From Janthinobacterium sp. 67 (GTDB lineage: Bacteria > Pseudomonadota > Gammaproteobacteria > Burkholderiales > Burkholderiaceae_D), in contig NZ_PGES01000001.1 of NCBI RefSeq assembly GCF_002797895.1, forward strand, positions 5,456,001 to 5,520,000: a DNA stretch of 64,000 nucleotides, given 5' to 3'. Position numbers and translations under genes: made by a program. Below the pieces are notes generated by a model. The model saw only the letters and a program-made list of their open reading frames with translations, searched no databases and was not told the origin of the DNA. This document shows, one piece after another, positions 54,354 to 62,784 of this stretch (positions are counted from its first letter, which is position 1; each line of letters starts with the position of its first letter).

Positions 54354-56561
54354 TTACTTCGCGACGCCCAGGTTCTGCTTGAAGAACATTTCGATTTTCC
54401 TGTACACGTGGCGCTGGCCTGCGCGCGACGAGATGCCGTGCTTGGCGCCCGGGTACGTCATCAGGTCGAATTGCACGCCGCGGTTCACCAGCGCGTCGAT
54501 CAAGCGCGTGCTGTTGCTGAACAAGACGTTATCGTCTGCCATGCCGTGCACCAGCAGCAGCGGCGACTTCAAGCCGTCCAGGTGGGCGAACACGGTGCTG
54601 GCCTTGTAGCCGTCCACGTTTTCCTTCGGCATGCCGAGGAATTGTTCCGTGTAGTGGGTGTCGTACAGCGACCAGTCGGTGACGGGTGCGACCGAGACGC
54701 CCATGGCGATCTTGTCGGAGGCTGCCGACAGCAAGCGCAGGGTCATGAAGCCGCCGTAGCTCCAGCCGAACACGCCGATGCGCTTGGCATCGACGAAGCT
54801 TTGCTGGCCCAGCCAGGCTATGCCGACCAGCTGGTCGGCCACTTCGGCCGCGCCCAGGTTGTGGTAGATGGCGTCCGTGAACGCGCGCTCGCGGCGCGAC
54901 GAACCGCGGTTATCGAGGCGGAAGACGACGAAGCCCTGCTGCGCCATGTACTGGTCGAAATTGTTGCCCCAGCGGCGCGCCACGTGCTGCGAGTGCGGGC
55001 CGCCATACGTCGACAGGTAGACGGGGTAGCGTTTGCCCGCGTCGAAGTTCGACGGTTTCACCAGCGAGTAGTGCAAGGTCTGGCCATCGTTGGCCTTCAG
55101 GGTGCCGTACTCGGTCGGCAGGTGGTCCGCCTTGTACTTGAAATACGGGTGGCTCGCGTTCAGCGCGTTTTCTTCCAGCCAGCCCACCATGGCGCCGTCC
55201 GGGCGGCGGATGCTCACTTGCGGCGGCGTGGCCGGGTCGGAATAGGTGTCGACGAAGACTTCGCCATTGCGCGAGAACGTCGTGTCGTGCCAGCCATCGG
55301 CTTTCGTCACGCGCTGCGGCTTGTCGGCCGTGCTGCCATCGAGCGCCAGTGCGTAGGTCTGCTTGTCGATGACGGCGTCGCGGTTCGACGCGACGAACAC
55401 TTTGCCGGTTTTCTGGTTCACGGCCAGCACGCCGTCGATGCCCCACTCGCCGGAAGTGACCGGGTGCAGCAGCTTGCCGCCCATGTCGTACAAATACAGG
55501 TGATTGCGGCCCGTGCGCTCGGACGACCACAGGAAGGTGCCGTTGGACAGGAAGCGCAGGTCGTCATGGATGCTGACCCAGGTCTTTGACGTTTCCGTCA
55601 GCAAGGTGCGTTGCGCCAGCGTGCTTGCGTCGACGGCGACCAGGTCGAGGGTCTTCTGGTCGCGCGACTGGCGCTGGTACACGAGCGACTTGCTGTCCGC
55701 GCTCCAGTCGGCGCGCACCAGGTAGATGTCCGGGTTCGTGCCCAGGTCCACCTGGCGCTGCGCGCCCGTTTCCGGCGAGACGATCAGCAGCTGCACCAGC
55801 ACGTTCGGGTCGCCGGCGGCAGGGTAGCGCTGCTCGACGACGTCCGTGCGGTCGGCAAAGATTTCGAAGCGGCGCACGACGGGCACGGGCGCTTCGTCAT
55901 AGCGCTTGTAGGCGATGGCGGAATCGTCCGGGGCCCAGTAGTAGCCGGTGCGCTGGCCCATTTCTTCCTGCGCCACGAATTCGGCTTCGCCATTGTGGAT
56001 GGCACCTTTGCCATCGGTCGTCAGCTGGCGTTCCTGGCCCGACTTCAAGTCGATCACATAGATGTTCTGATCGCGCACGAAGGACATGTAGCGGCCTTTC
56101 GGCGAGATTTTCGGGTCGAGCACATTGCCCTTGGCGACCAGGCGCGCCTTGTCCGGACGGGCCGCGTCGACCAGGTACAGATTGCCGGCCAGCGGTACCA
56201 GCAGCTGCTTGCCATCGGGCGACCAGCTGTAGCTGAGAATGCCGTTCAGGCTGGCCGTGCGCTCGCGTTCGCGGCGCGCCTGCTCTTCGGGCGAAATCGT
56301 TTCATTCGGCACCAGCGCCTTCGAGTCGACCAGGCGGTGCGTGCTCTTGTCCTTCAGCTTGAATTCCCACAGGTCGAGCTGGAACTGGTTGTCGGCGCGG
56401 CCGCGCAGGAACGTGACTCTCTCGCCATCGGGCGAGACCTTCAGGTTGCGCACGCCGGGGCCGGCCAGCGCCGGATCGGCGTGGATGCGTTCCAGGGTCA
56501 GCTTTTCAGCCGATGCGGGAACGCTGGCCATCGCGGCCAGAAAACAAAGAATAAAACGCAT
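54354..56561 (-). CDS. Dipeptidyl-peptidase IV-type prolyl oligopeptidase (S9B)
   Basis: A 735-residue secreted serine peptidase. A signal peptide MRFILCFLAAMASVPASA is followed by the DPP-IV N-terminal beta-propeller (about 30-520, SPDGERVTFLRGRADNQFQL, YYWAPDDSAIAYKRYDEAPV) and a C-terminal alpha/beta-hydrolase. The nucleophile is Ser601 in GVFGWSYGGFMTLRLL; HGMADDNVLFSNS carries the Asp and YPGAKHGISSRAGQRH the His. It removes dipeptides with Pro or Ala at position two. Start at 56561 gives the signal peptide; the longer frame to 56741 is untranslated leader. Confidence 0.94.
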   Translation of the reverse strand: MRFILCFLAAMASVPASAEKLTLERIHADPALAGPGVRNLKVSPDGERVTFLRGRADNQFQLDLWEFKLKDKSTHRLVDSKALVPNETISPEEQARRERERTASLNGILSYSWSPDGKQLLVPLAGNLYLVDAARPDKARLVAKGNVLDPKISPKGRYMSFVRDQNIYVIDLKSGQERQLTTDGKGAIHNGEAEFVAQEEMGQRTGYYWAPDDSAIAYKRYDEAPVPVVRRFEIFADRTDVVEQRYPAAGDPNVLVQLLIVSPETGAQRQVDLGTNPDIYLVRADWSADSKSLVYQRQSRDQKTLDLVAVDASTLAQRTLLTETSKTWVSIHDDLRFLSNGTFLWSSERTGRNHLYLYDMGGKLLHPVTSGEWGIDGVLAVNQKTGKVFVASNRDAVIDKQTYALALDGSTADKPQRVTKADGWHDTTFSRNGEVFVDTYSDPATPPQVSIRRPDGAMVGWLEENALNASHPYFKYKADHLPTEYGTLKANDGQTLHYSLVKPSNFDAGKRYPVYLSTYGGPHSQHVARRWGNNFDQYMAQQGFVVFRLDNRGSSRRERAFTDAIYHNLGAAEVADQLVGIAWLGQQSFVDAKRIGVFGWSYGGFMTLRLLSAASDKIAMGVSVAPVTDWSLYDTHYTEQFLGMPKENVDGYKASTVFAHLDGLKSPLLLVHGMADDNVLFSNSTRLIDALVNRGVQFDLMTYPGAKHGISSRAGQRHVYRKIEMFFKQNLGVAK

Positions 56562-56726
56562 GGATGTCTCGGTGATTGTAAAAGAATGGCCAAGCTGATG
56601 CTTGACGGCAAACGATACCAGAGCACGGCGTTTAATGCGATAGGGCAGGCCACGGAATAAGCCGTCGATTACCTGCTTTACTTCGGCGTAATGGCGAAGA
56701 AAGCAATGTTTTATATGGTGATGTGG

Positions 56727-56759
56727 GCAGTCGGCGCGCATTCATTGCGCGCCGACTGC
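56727..56759 (-). terminator. Hairpin terminator-like structure after the MATE gene
   Basis: GCAGTCGGCGCGCA (56727-56740) and TGCGCGCCGACTGC (56746-56759) form a perfect 14-base stem with a 5-base loop, starting five bases past the MATE stop on the minus strand. No strong T run follows, so termination may be weak or the stem may mainly stabilise the mRNA. Confidence 0.62.
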
Positions 56760-56763
56760 TCCT

Positions 56764-58158
56764 TCAACGGGCCTCGCGCAGGCGCTGCAGCGACAGTCGG
56801 TTCAAATACCAGGTCAGCAGCACGGCGGCCACCGTCAAACCCGTCACCAGGCCGATCCAGAAACCGGCGGCGGCCATCGGCTCGGCCGGCGACCAGATGA
56901 AGCCTTGCGGCGCGAGGCCCAGCACATAGCCGATCGGCAGCGAGAAGCCCCAGAAGGCCAGCAGCTGGATCAGCATCGGCTGGCGCGTCACCTTGTAGCC
57001 GCGGATGGCGCAGGACGTCGCCACCTGCGTCGCGTCGGACAGCTGGAACAGGGCGGCGAACAGCAGCAGCTGCGCGCACAGCGCCTGCACCTGCGGGTCG
57101 GACGTGTAGGCTTGCGCGATCTGGTGGCGGAAGATGGTGATGACGGCGGCCGAGACGATGGCCGCCGTCAGCGACATGGCCACGCCCACCCACGAAATGA
57201 AGCGGGCGCGGCGCAAATTGGCTTCGCCCACGGCGTGGCCCACGCGCGTGACGAGCGCGATGCCGAACGTGAGCGGCACCATGAAGACGACGGACGAGAA
57301 ATTCAGCGCGATCTGGTGCGCCGATACCTGGATCACGCCGAAGCGGGCGACCAGCAGGCTGATGACGCCAAAGGCGCTCACTTCGGCAAAATAGGTGACG
57401 CCGATGGGCAGGCCCAGGCGCAGCATGGGGCCGATGGACGACAGCTGCGGCCATTCCCAGTGCGTGAACGGATACGTGGCGTGGTAGGCGGGCGCGATCC
57501 TGATCCAGGCCAGCATGGCCAGCAGCATCATCCACACGCAGCAGGTGGTGGCCACGGCGCAGCCCACGCCGCCCAGTTTCGGCATGCCCCAGTGGCCGTA
57601 GATCAGCAGGTAATTGACGAAAATGTTCAGCGCCAGCGCGGCCAGCGCGATCACCATCACGGGCTTGGTCTGGTTGATGCTGGTGCTGTAGCCGTACAGC
57701 GCGCGGTAGGCGGCGAACGGCGGCAGCGCGCAGCTGATGATGTGCACGAACAGCTTGGCCTTGGCGGCCACCGCCGGTTCCAGCATCAGGTGATCGAACA
57801 CGAGCGCCGCCATGTTCGTCAGCAGACAGGCCACGAGGCCCACGAGCAGCGCCTTCCACAGCGACTGGCGCACGATGTGCGGTACCTTGTCGTGGCGCGC
57901 GGCGCCGATTTCATGCGCCACCAGGGTATTGATCGCCATCATGATGCCGCTCACGGTGACGAGCACGATGGACCAGATGGCCGCGCCCAGCGACACGGCC
58001 GCCAGTTCCTCGGGGTTCGTATGGCCCGTCATGGCCACGTCGGCCGCGCCCATGCCGACGGTGGCCAGCTGGCCGATCAGGATGGGCCAGGCCAGCTTCC
58101 ACAGCGACGCGACTTCAGTGCGGATGGCGGGCAGGGTGAACGAGGTAGTGTGTGGCAT
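56764..58158 (-). CDS. MATE-family multidrug efflux protein (NorM-like)
   Basis: A 464-residue polytopic protein with about 12 hydrophobic segments in two repeats (WKLAWPILIGQLATVGMGAA, DVAMTGHTNPEELAAVSLGA, then MLRLGLPIGVTYFAEVSAFG in the second half). The TMGHxNPEEL-type loop and paired VSAHQIALNFSS segment are characteristic of NorM. It exports cationic drugs or dyes in exchange for Na+ or H+. ATG 58158 was chosen over an upstream TTG. It is transcribed alone, divergent from the crystallin-domain genes. Confidence 0.92.
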   Translation of the reverse strand: MPHTTSFTLPAIRTEVASLWKLAWPILIGQLATVGMGAADVAMTGHTNPEELAAVSLGAAIWSIVLVTVSGIMMAINTLVAHEIGAARHDKVPHIVRQSLWKALLVGLVACLLTNMAALVFDHLMLEPAVAAKAKLFVHIISCALPPFAAYRALYGYSTSINQTKPVMVIALAALALNIFVNYLLIYGHWGMPKLGGVGCAVATTCCVWMMLLAMLAWIRIAPAYHATYPFTHWEWPQLSSIGPMLRLGLPIGVTYFAEVSAFGVISLLVARFGVIQVSAHQIALNFSSVVFMVPLTFGIALVTRVGHAVGEANLRRARFISWVGVAMSLTAAIVSAAVITIFRHQIAQAYTSDPQVQALCAQLLLFAALFQLSDATQVATSCAIRGYKVTRQPMLIQLLAFWGFSLPIGYVLGLAPQGFIWSPAEPMAAAGFWIGLVTGLTVAAVLLTWYLNRLSLQRLREAR

Positions 58159-58347
58159 GGGCGGCAAGCTTGTCTAAACACAAGATTCTACCGGCATTCG
58201 CCGTGCTTGTCCGCCGTGGCGCCCAGGGCGTCCGGACACGGTAATCATTTGTTACAGCTAAGTGGGCCGGTCGCGGATAGACTGCGCGCTCTATTTGGCA
58301 AAATGACCAAATAGTCAACCGCAGTACCCTGACTATGGAGTAAGACC

Positions 58348-59010
58348 ATGTTGAAGAAAGCCTTGAACTGCGCCCTGTTGCTGGGCGCCGCCATGACGGC
58401 CGAACTGGCCGGCGCCGGCGAACTGACCCTGTATTCGCGCGACGATTATCACGGCCGCTCGCACACCGTGCGCGATACGGTCGCCGACCTCGAAGACGTC
58501 AATTTCAACGACACGACGCAAAGCATCCGCGTGCGCTCGGGTCGCTGGGAGGCGTGCGAGGAAGCGGAGTTCCGCGGCGCCTGCTTCCTGCTCTCTGCGG
58601 GAGAATATCCGTCGCTCGATGGCCGCGCCAACAAAATCAGCTCGCTGCGCGAAGTGCGCGGCGGCTGGGATGGCAGGCATCCGGGACGCGACCGCGACTG
58701 GGAGCGTGACCGCGAACATGAGCATGAGCATGAGCGCGGGCATCTGCCTGGCCGCGCCATGGGCGGCGAGCTGACCCTGTACACGCGCGACGACTTCGCC
58801 GGCCGCAGCCTGACCGTGCGCAATGGCGCGGCCGACTTGCGCGAGCGCGATTTCAACGACACGGCGCAAAGCGTGCGCGTGCGCACCGGCTACTGGGAAG
58901 TGTGCGAGGACGTGGGCTTTCGCGGTCGCTGCCGCACCCTGCAACCGGGCGAGTACGCAAGCCTCGAGCGCATGAGCAACCGCATCTCGTCGGTGCGCGA
59001 AGTGCGCTGA
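58348..59010 (+). CDS. Secreted beta/gamma-crystallin-domain protein (1)
   Basis: A 220-residue exported protein with a signal peptide (about 1-23, ELAGAG). Two beta/gamma-crystallin-like domains (about 25-103 and 139-220) each show GELTLYxRDDFxGRS, NFNDTxQSxRVRxGxWE, a Cys pair around an FRG loop (WEACEEAEFRGAC) and GEYxSLxxRxNxISSxREVR. The linker between them is very rich in His, Arg, Asp and Glu (RDREHEHEHERGHLPGR). Such domains often bind calcium, but the canonical (N/D)(N/D)xx(S/T)S signature is only partly present. GGAG precedes the ATG. It is the first of three tandem paralogues. Confidence 0.87.
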   Translation: MLKKALNCALLLGAAMTAELAGAGELTLYSRDDYHGRSHTVRDTVADLEDVNFNDTTQSIRVRSGRWEACEEAEFRGACFLLSAGEYPSLDGRANKISSLREVRGGWDGRHPGRDRDWERDREHEHEHERGHLPGRAMGGELTLYTRDDFAGRSLTVRNGAADLRERDFNDTAQSVRVRTGYWEVCEDVGFRGRCRTLQPGEYASLERMSNRISSVREVR

Positions 59011-59037
59011 TACGGGTCAGCGAGTACCTCAAATGCC

Positions 59038-59070
59038 AATAACCGGCTCCCGCAGGGCCGGTTATTGCTT
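59038..59070 (+). terminator. Rho-independent terminator after crystallin gene 1
   Basis: AATAACCGGC and GCCGGTTATT form a 10-base stem, followed by GCTTTT. It separates the first gene from the second. Confidence 0.72.
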
Positions 59071-59277
59071 TTGGTAACAATTTATTGTGCCTTTCCCATA
59101 CTTTGTTACACCGTTTTTTCTGTGGATGGCTACACTGACATCCGTTGTCATGTAGATCATGCATACGCTTTGACGAAAGAGTCGACGATCTTCCGCGCGG
59201 GCTGGCACTTGTTACAATGGCATCCTGGCGTTTTGGCCAGGCAAATCATCACCAAAGAATGAAGAATGGAGTTAATC

Positions 59278-60261
59278 ATGACGGGCCCTTTCAAACACAC
59301 GCTGGCATGCGCGGCCACCTTGCTGCTCTCGCTGGGGGCCCATGCGGGCGATATCACCTTGTTCGAAGACGTAGATCTGCGTGGCCGCGCGGTGAACCTG
59401 CGCGAGACGACGGATGACCTGTCGCGCTTTGGCTTCAACGACAAGGTGTCGAGCATCCTGGTGCGTTCGGGCACGTGGGACGTGTGTACCGATGCCGGTT
59501 TCCGCGGCAATTGCCGCACCCTGGGGCCGGGCGAATACCGCTCGATGCCGGGCATGAACGACGCCATCAGTTCGGTGCGCGAGTCGGGCCGCGGCGATGG
59601 CAACAATCCGGGACGTCCCGGACGCGATCCCGACCGGGGCCATGGCGGCGGCTATGGCCGTGGCGGCACCCTGGAAGTGTATTCGGGCGCGGGCCAGAAT
59701 GGCGGCTCGGCGCGCCTGAACCGCGACACGGACGATTTCGTCAATATCGGTTTCAACGACCGCACCACCAGCATCGTCGTCTATAACGGCTACTGGCAGC
59801 TGTGCAGCGATTCGAACTACAACGGCGTGTGCCGCATCTTCGGCCCTGGCCGCCACGACGACCTGGGACGCGGCCTCGATGGACGCGTCTCGTCGGCGCG
59901 CATGGTCGACGAGCGCGAAGCGCGCCGCCAGCAGCAGTACGATAACCAGTACCAGCGGCCGCAATACGACCAGCCGCAATATCCGCAATACCAGCAGCCG
60001 CAGTACCAGCAGCGCGGCGCCGTGCTGCTGTTCCCCGAGGCGGGCATGCGCGGCGAACCGCTGGCGCTGGACCACAATGCGGAAGACCTGGTGCGCTACA
60101 ACTTCAACGACCGCGCCTCGTCCATCGTCGTCAACGAGGGCCAGTGGGAAGTGTGCAGCGATTCGAACTTCCACGGCCGCTGCGAAGTGATCGGGCCGGG
60201 CGAGTACGGCCGCCTGAACGCGATGGAAAACCAGATTTCCTCGCTGCGCCGCGTGCGCTGA
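59278..60261 (+). CDS. Secreted beta/gamma-crystallin-domain protein (2)
   Basis: A 327-residue exported protein with signal peptide MTGPFKHTLACAATLLLSLG and cleavage near AHAG. Three crystallin-like domains are visible: about 24-105 (GDITLFEDVDLRGRAVNLRE), 126-210 (GTLEVYSGAGQNGGSARLNR) and 245-327 (GAVLLFPEAGMRGEPLALDH). Gly/Arg-rich and then Gln/Tyr/Pro-rich linkers (DQPQYPQYQQPQYQQ) separate them. Cys pairs recur in the first, second and third domain (CTDAGFRGNC, CSDSNYNGVC, CSDSNFHGRC). ATG 59278 was chosen because GGAG lies six bases before it, as in both paralogues; ATG 59266 is less likely. Confidence 0.86.
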   Translation: MTGPFKHTLACAATLLLSLGAHAGDITLFEDVDLRGRAVNLRETTDDLSRFGFNDKVSSILVRSGTWDVCTDAGFRGNCRTLGPGEYRSMPGMNDAISSVRESGRGDGNNPGRPGRDPDRGHGGGYGRGGTLEVYSGAGQNGGSARLNRDTDDFVNIGFNDRTTSIVVYNGYWQLCSDSNYNGVCRIFGPGRHDDLGRGLDGRVSSARMVDEREARRQQQYDNQYQRPQYDQPQYPQYQQPQYQQRGAVLLFPEAGMRGEPLALDHNAEDLVRYNFNDRASSIVVNEGQWEVCSDSNFHGRCEVIGPGEYGRLNAMENQISSLRRVR

Positions 60262-60287
60262 TTTTCTCCTGCCGCCATGCGGACAGG

Positions 60288-60320
60288 CCGCCTGCCGGGT
60301 TGATCCCGCCAGGCGGTTTT
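60288..60320 (+). terminator. Rho-independent terminator after crystallin gene 2
   Basis: CCGCCTG and CAGGCGG enclose an inner CCGGG/CCCG stem and are followed by five T. It separates the second and third paralogues. Confidence 0.72.
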
Positions 60321-60421
60321 TACATGCGCTGCCGTGCGCTGACATTTGCTTGCCCTTTGTTACACTCGCCGCCTGCCGCCTGGTCTACACTGGCGAAAAT
60401 GTCATCAGTATTGGAGTTGTC

Positions 60422-61111
60422 ATGGTTCGATCTTTCCGGCCCGCGCTGTTATGCGCCGCCACCTTCCTCGCCCCCCTTGCCGCATCCGCGGGCGAAATCA
60501 CCCTGTTCGAGGACGCCGGTTTCCGTGGCCGCCCTGTCACCCTGCGTTCCGACACGGGCGACCTGTCGCGCATGGGCTTTAACGACAAGACCTCGAGCAT
60601 CATCGTGCGCTCGGGTAGGTGGGAAGTGTGCAAGGACGCCAATTACCGTGGCAACTGCCGTACTTTCGGACCTGGCCGCTACGACAGCATGCCGGGCATG
60701 AACGACGCCGTGTCTTCCGTGCGCGAAGTGGGCCGCCCTGGCCATGGCGGCGGCGACCACCGTCCGTATCCGCCGCGCCCGCCGCGTCCGGAGCCGGACC
60801 GTCCTCATCCAGGCTATCCCGGTTATCCCGGCCACGGTGGCGGTCACCGTCCCGATGCGAATGGCGCCGTGCTGCTGTTCCCCGATGGCGGCATGCGCGG
60901 CCGCCCCGTGCGCCTGGACCGCGAAGTGCGCGACTTGAGCCGCTATGGCTTCAATGACCGCGCCGAATCGATCGTCGTCAATTACGGCCGCTGGGAATTC
61001 TGCGTCGACGCCAACTTCCGCGGCCGCTGCGTGGTGATGGGGCCAGGCAGCTACGGCCGCCTGCACGGTGGCCTCGACCGCCGTATTTCCTCGCTGCGCC
61101 GCGTGCGCTGA
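60422..61111 (+). CDS. Secreted beta/gamma-crystallin-domain protein (3)
   Basis: A 229-residue exported protein with signal peptide MVRSFRPALLCAATFLAPLA and cleavage near ASAG. Two crystallin-like domains (about 24-103, GEITLFEDAGFRGRPVTLRS; and 146-229, GAVLLFPDGGMRGRPVRLDR) each have the Cys pair (CKDANYRGNC, CVDANFRGRC). They are joined by a Pro/His/Gly-rich linker (PYPPRPPRPEPDRPHPGYPG). The final RISSLRRVR is nearly identical to that of paralogue 2. ATG 60422 follows GGAG; the in-frame upstream region is leader. Confidence 0.86.
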   Translation: MVRSFRPALLCAATFLAPLAASAGEITLFEDAGFRGRPVTLRSDTGDLSRMGFNDKTSSIIVRSGRWEVCKDANYRGNCRTFGPGRYDSMPGMNDAVSSVREVGRPGHGGGDHRPYPPRPPRPEPDRPHPGYPGYPGHGGGHRPDANGAVLLFPDGGMRGRPVRLDREVRDLSRYGFNDRAESIVVNYGRWEFCVDANFRGRCVVMGPGSYGRLHGGLDRRISSLRRVR

Positions 61112-61208
61112 TCGCGGCGCGGGGCGGGCGCCGTATTGTGCGCACGCTGTCCTTTGACCAATTCGTGTACTCTTCCCATAGGCACTTCAACCATGGGGAG
61201 CAGGTACG

Positions 61209-62129
61209 GTGGAATACAAGGACTACTACAAGGAACTCGGCGTCGAGAAGACGGCGTCCGAGGCCGATATCAAGAAGGCGTACCGCAAGCTGGTGCGCAA
61301 ATACCATCCCGACGTGAGCAAGGAGCCGGACGCCGACAAGCGCACCAAGGCCCTCAACGAGGCCTATGGCGTGCTGGGCGACGCGGAAAAGCGCGCGGCC
61401 TACGATGAACTGGGCCGCAACCAGGGCGCCCAGGGCCAGCCATTCCGTCCGCCGCCGGACTGGGGCTCGGGCTACGAATCGTCGGGCGTCGACGACAGCG
61501 ACTTCTTTGCCGACCTGTTCGCCCACGTGGGCGGGCGCCGCCGCGCCGGCGGCAGTTTCCAGATGCAGGGCGAGGACAGCCACGCCGCCATCACCATCGA
61601 TTTGCAGGACAGCTACCAGGGCGCCAGGCGCCACATCGTCATGCGCGTGCCCGAGGCGGATGCGCAAGGCCGTGTCGTCACGCGCGAGCGCACCCTGGAA
61701 GTGACGATCCCGAAAGGCGTCACGGAAGGGCAGCAGCTGCGCATGAAGGGGCAGGGCAATCCCGGCAGCGGCGGCGCGCCCGCCGGCGACCTGTACCTGG
61801 AAATCCGCTTCCGGCCCGATGCACGCTACAAGGTGGAAGGGCGCGACGTGTTCGAGACGGTGCCCGTCACGCCATGGGAGGCGGCACTGGGCGGCGACAT
61901 CGACGTGCCCACGCCATCGGGCACGGTCACCGTCACCGTGCCGCCCAATTCGCAGACGGGCCGCAAGCTGCGTCTGAAAGGACGCGGTATTCCCGCCGCC
62001 CAGCCGGGCGATCTGTATCTGCTGCTGGAAGTGGTGCTGCCGCCGGCGAACGACGACAAGGCGCGCGAACTGTATGCAACCATGGCGCGCGAGATGGCTT
62101 TCAATCCACGCCAGAAGCTGGGAGGCTAA
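61209..62129 (+). CDS. cbpA: Curved-DNA-binding DnaJ-like co-chaperone CbpA
   Basis: A 306-residue type II J-protein. The J domain (about 4-70) has HPD at 33-35 in KLVRKYHPDVSKEPDA. A short Gly/Phe-poor linker follows. Two C-terminal substrate-binding beta domains (about 115-300) include LEVTIPKGVTEGQQLRMKGQ and GRKLRLKGRGIPAAQPGDLY. There is no zinc-finger region, which separates it from DnaJ. It starts with GTG 61209 after GGGGAGCA. It is followed three bases later by its inhibitor gene cbpM, the usual pairing. Confidence 0.93.
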   Translation: MEYKDYYKELGVEKTASEADIKKAYRKLVRKYHPDVSKEPDADKRTKALNEAYGVLGDAEKRAAYDELGRNQGAQGQPFRPPPDWGSGYESSGVDDSDFFADLFAHVGGRRRAGGSFQMQGEDSHAAITIDLQDSYQGARRHIVMRVPEADAQGRVVTRERTLEVTIPKGVTEGQQLRMKGQGNPGSGGAPAGDLYLEIRFRPDARYKVEGRDVFETVPVTPWEAALGGDIDVPTPSGTVTVTVPPNSQTGRKLRLKGRGIPAAQPGDLYLLLEVVLPPANDDKARELYATMAREMAFNPRQKLGG

Positions 62130-62132
62130 ATC

Positions 62133-62444
62133 ATGACGAACAAGGTAATTGGCGAATTGCTGGAAGACCGTGCCCTGAGCCTGGAAGAGCTGGCGCGCGC
62201 CTGCGCCGTGGAACCGGACTGGGTGGTGCAGCACGTGCAGACGGGCGTGCTGCTGCAAAATGGCCCGCCGGCGGGCCAGCTGACGGCTTGGCGCTTCACC
62301 AGCCTGGACCTGGTGCGCGCGCGCCGCCTGCATGAAATCGAATCCGTGTTCGACGCGAACGCCGAACTGGCCGCGCTGGTGGTCGATTTGTCGGAAGAAG
62401 TGGCGCGCCTGCGCCGCCGCCTGCACGTGCTGGGCGTCGAGTAG
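62133..62444 (+). CDS. cbpM: Chaperone modulator CbpM
   Basis: A 103-residue protein with an N-terminal MerR-like helix-turn-helix fold (LSLEELARACAVEPDWVVQH) and a C-terminal helix ending VARLRRRLHVLGVE. CbpM binds the J domain of CbpA and blocks its activity. The gene begins three bases after the cbpA stop, so the two are co-translated. Confidence 0.9.
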   Translation: MTNKVIGELLEDRALSLEELARACAVEPDWVVQHVQTGVLLQNGPPAGQLTAWRFTSLDLVRARRLHEIESVFDANAELAALVVDLSEEVARLRRRLHVLGVE

Positions 62445-62447
62445 CGC

Positions 62448-62675
62448 TTACTCAGACTCGCCGTGGCGCGCCACGGTGAGCCTGGCAATGTAAAACTGCC
62501 CGTTGACGACGACCCGGTGCGGTATGCCGGCCACGTCGAAGCCGGGACCGCCGTCTTCCATCCACTCCTGCGCCAGCGAGTCGAATTGCTGCGGCGTCAT
62601 GCGCAGCATCTGCGCCGTGATGACGAAACGCGCGCCAGGTTTCTGTTTGTTGACGAAGTCGTCGATGCCGGCCAT
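62448..62675 (-). CDS. Small conserved-looking protein of unknown function
   Basis: A 75-residue protein starting MAGIDDFVNKQKPGARFVIT, with AQMLRMTPQQFDSLAQEWME and IPHRVVVNGQFYIARLTVAR. It has no signal peptide or known motif. AAGGA six bases before the Met at 62675 supports this start over the longer frame to 62705. It converges with cbpM, the stops being only four bases apart. A palindromic repeat element lies upstream of its start. Confidence 0.65.
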   Translation of the reverse strand: MAGIDDFVNKQKPGARFVITAQMLRMTPQQFDSLAQEWMEDGGPGFDVAGIPHRVVVNGQFYIARLTVARHGESE

Positions 62676-62713
62676 GTGAATCCTTGTAATTGAAAGTTGA
62701 CCCAAGTAAGGCC

Positions 62714-62740
62714 GGGGTCGGACCCTCAGGGTCCGACCCC
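62714..62740. repeat. Palindromic repeat element (copy 4, short form)
   Basis: GGGGTCGGACCC-TCA-GGGTCCGACCCC is a perfect inverted repeat with 12-base arms. It equals the reverse complement of copy 3 at 7.9 kb, and GCC before and AGT after are also shared. It lies between the small minus-strand gene and the end of the LysR gene. Confidence 0.82.
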
Positions 62741-62784
62741 AGTGTCTGCCGTTGGGGGCTAATCATACCTGTGGCCCACTTTTT

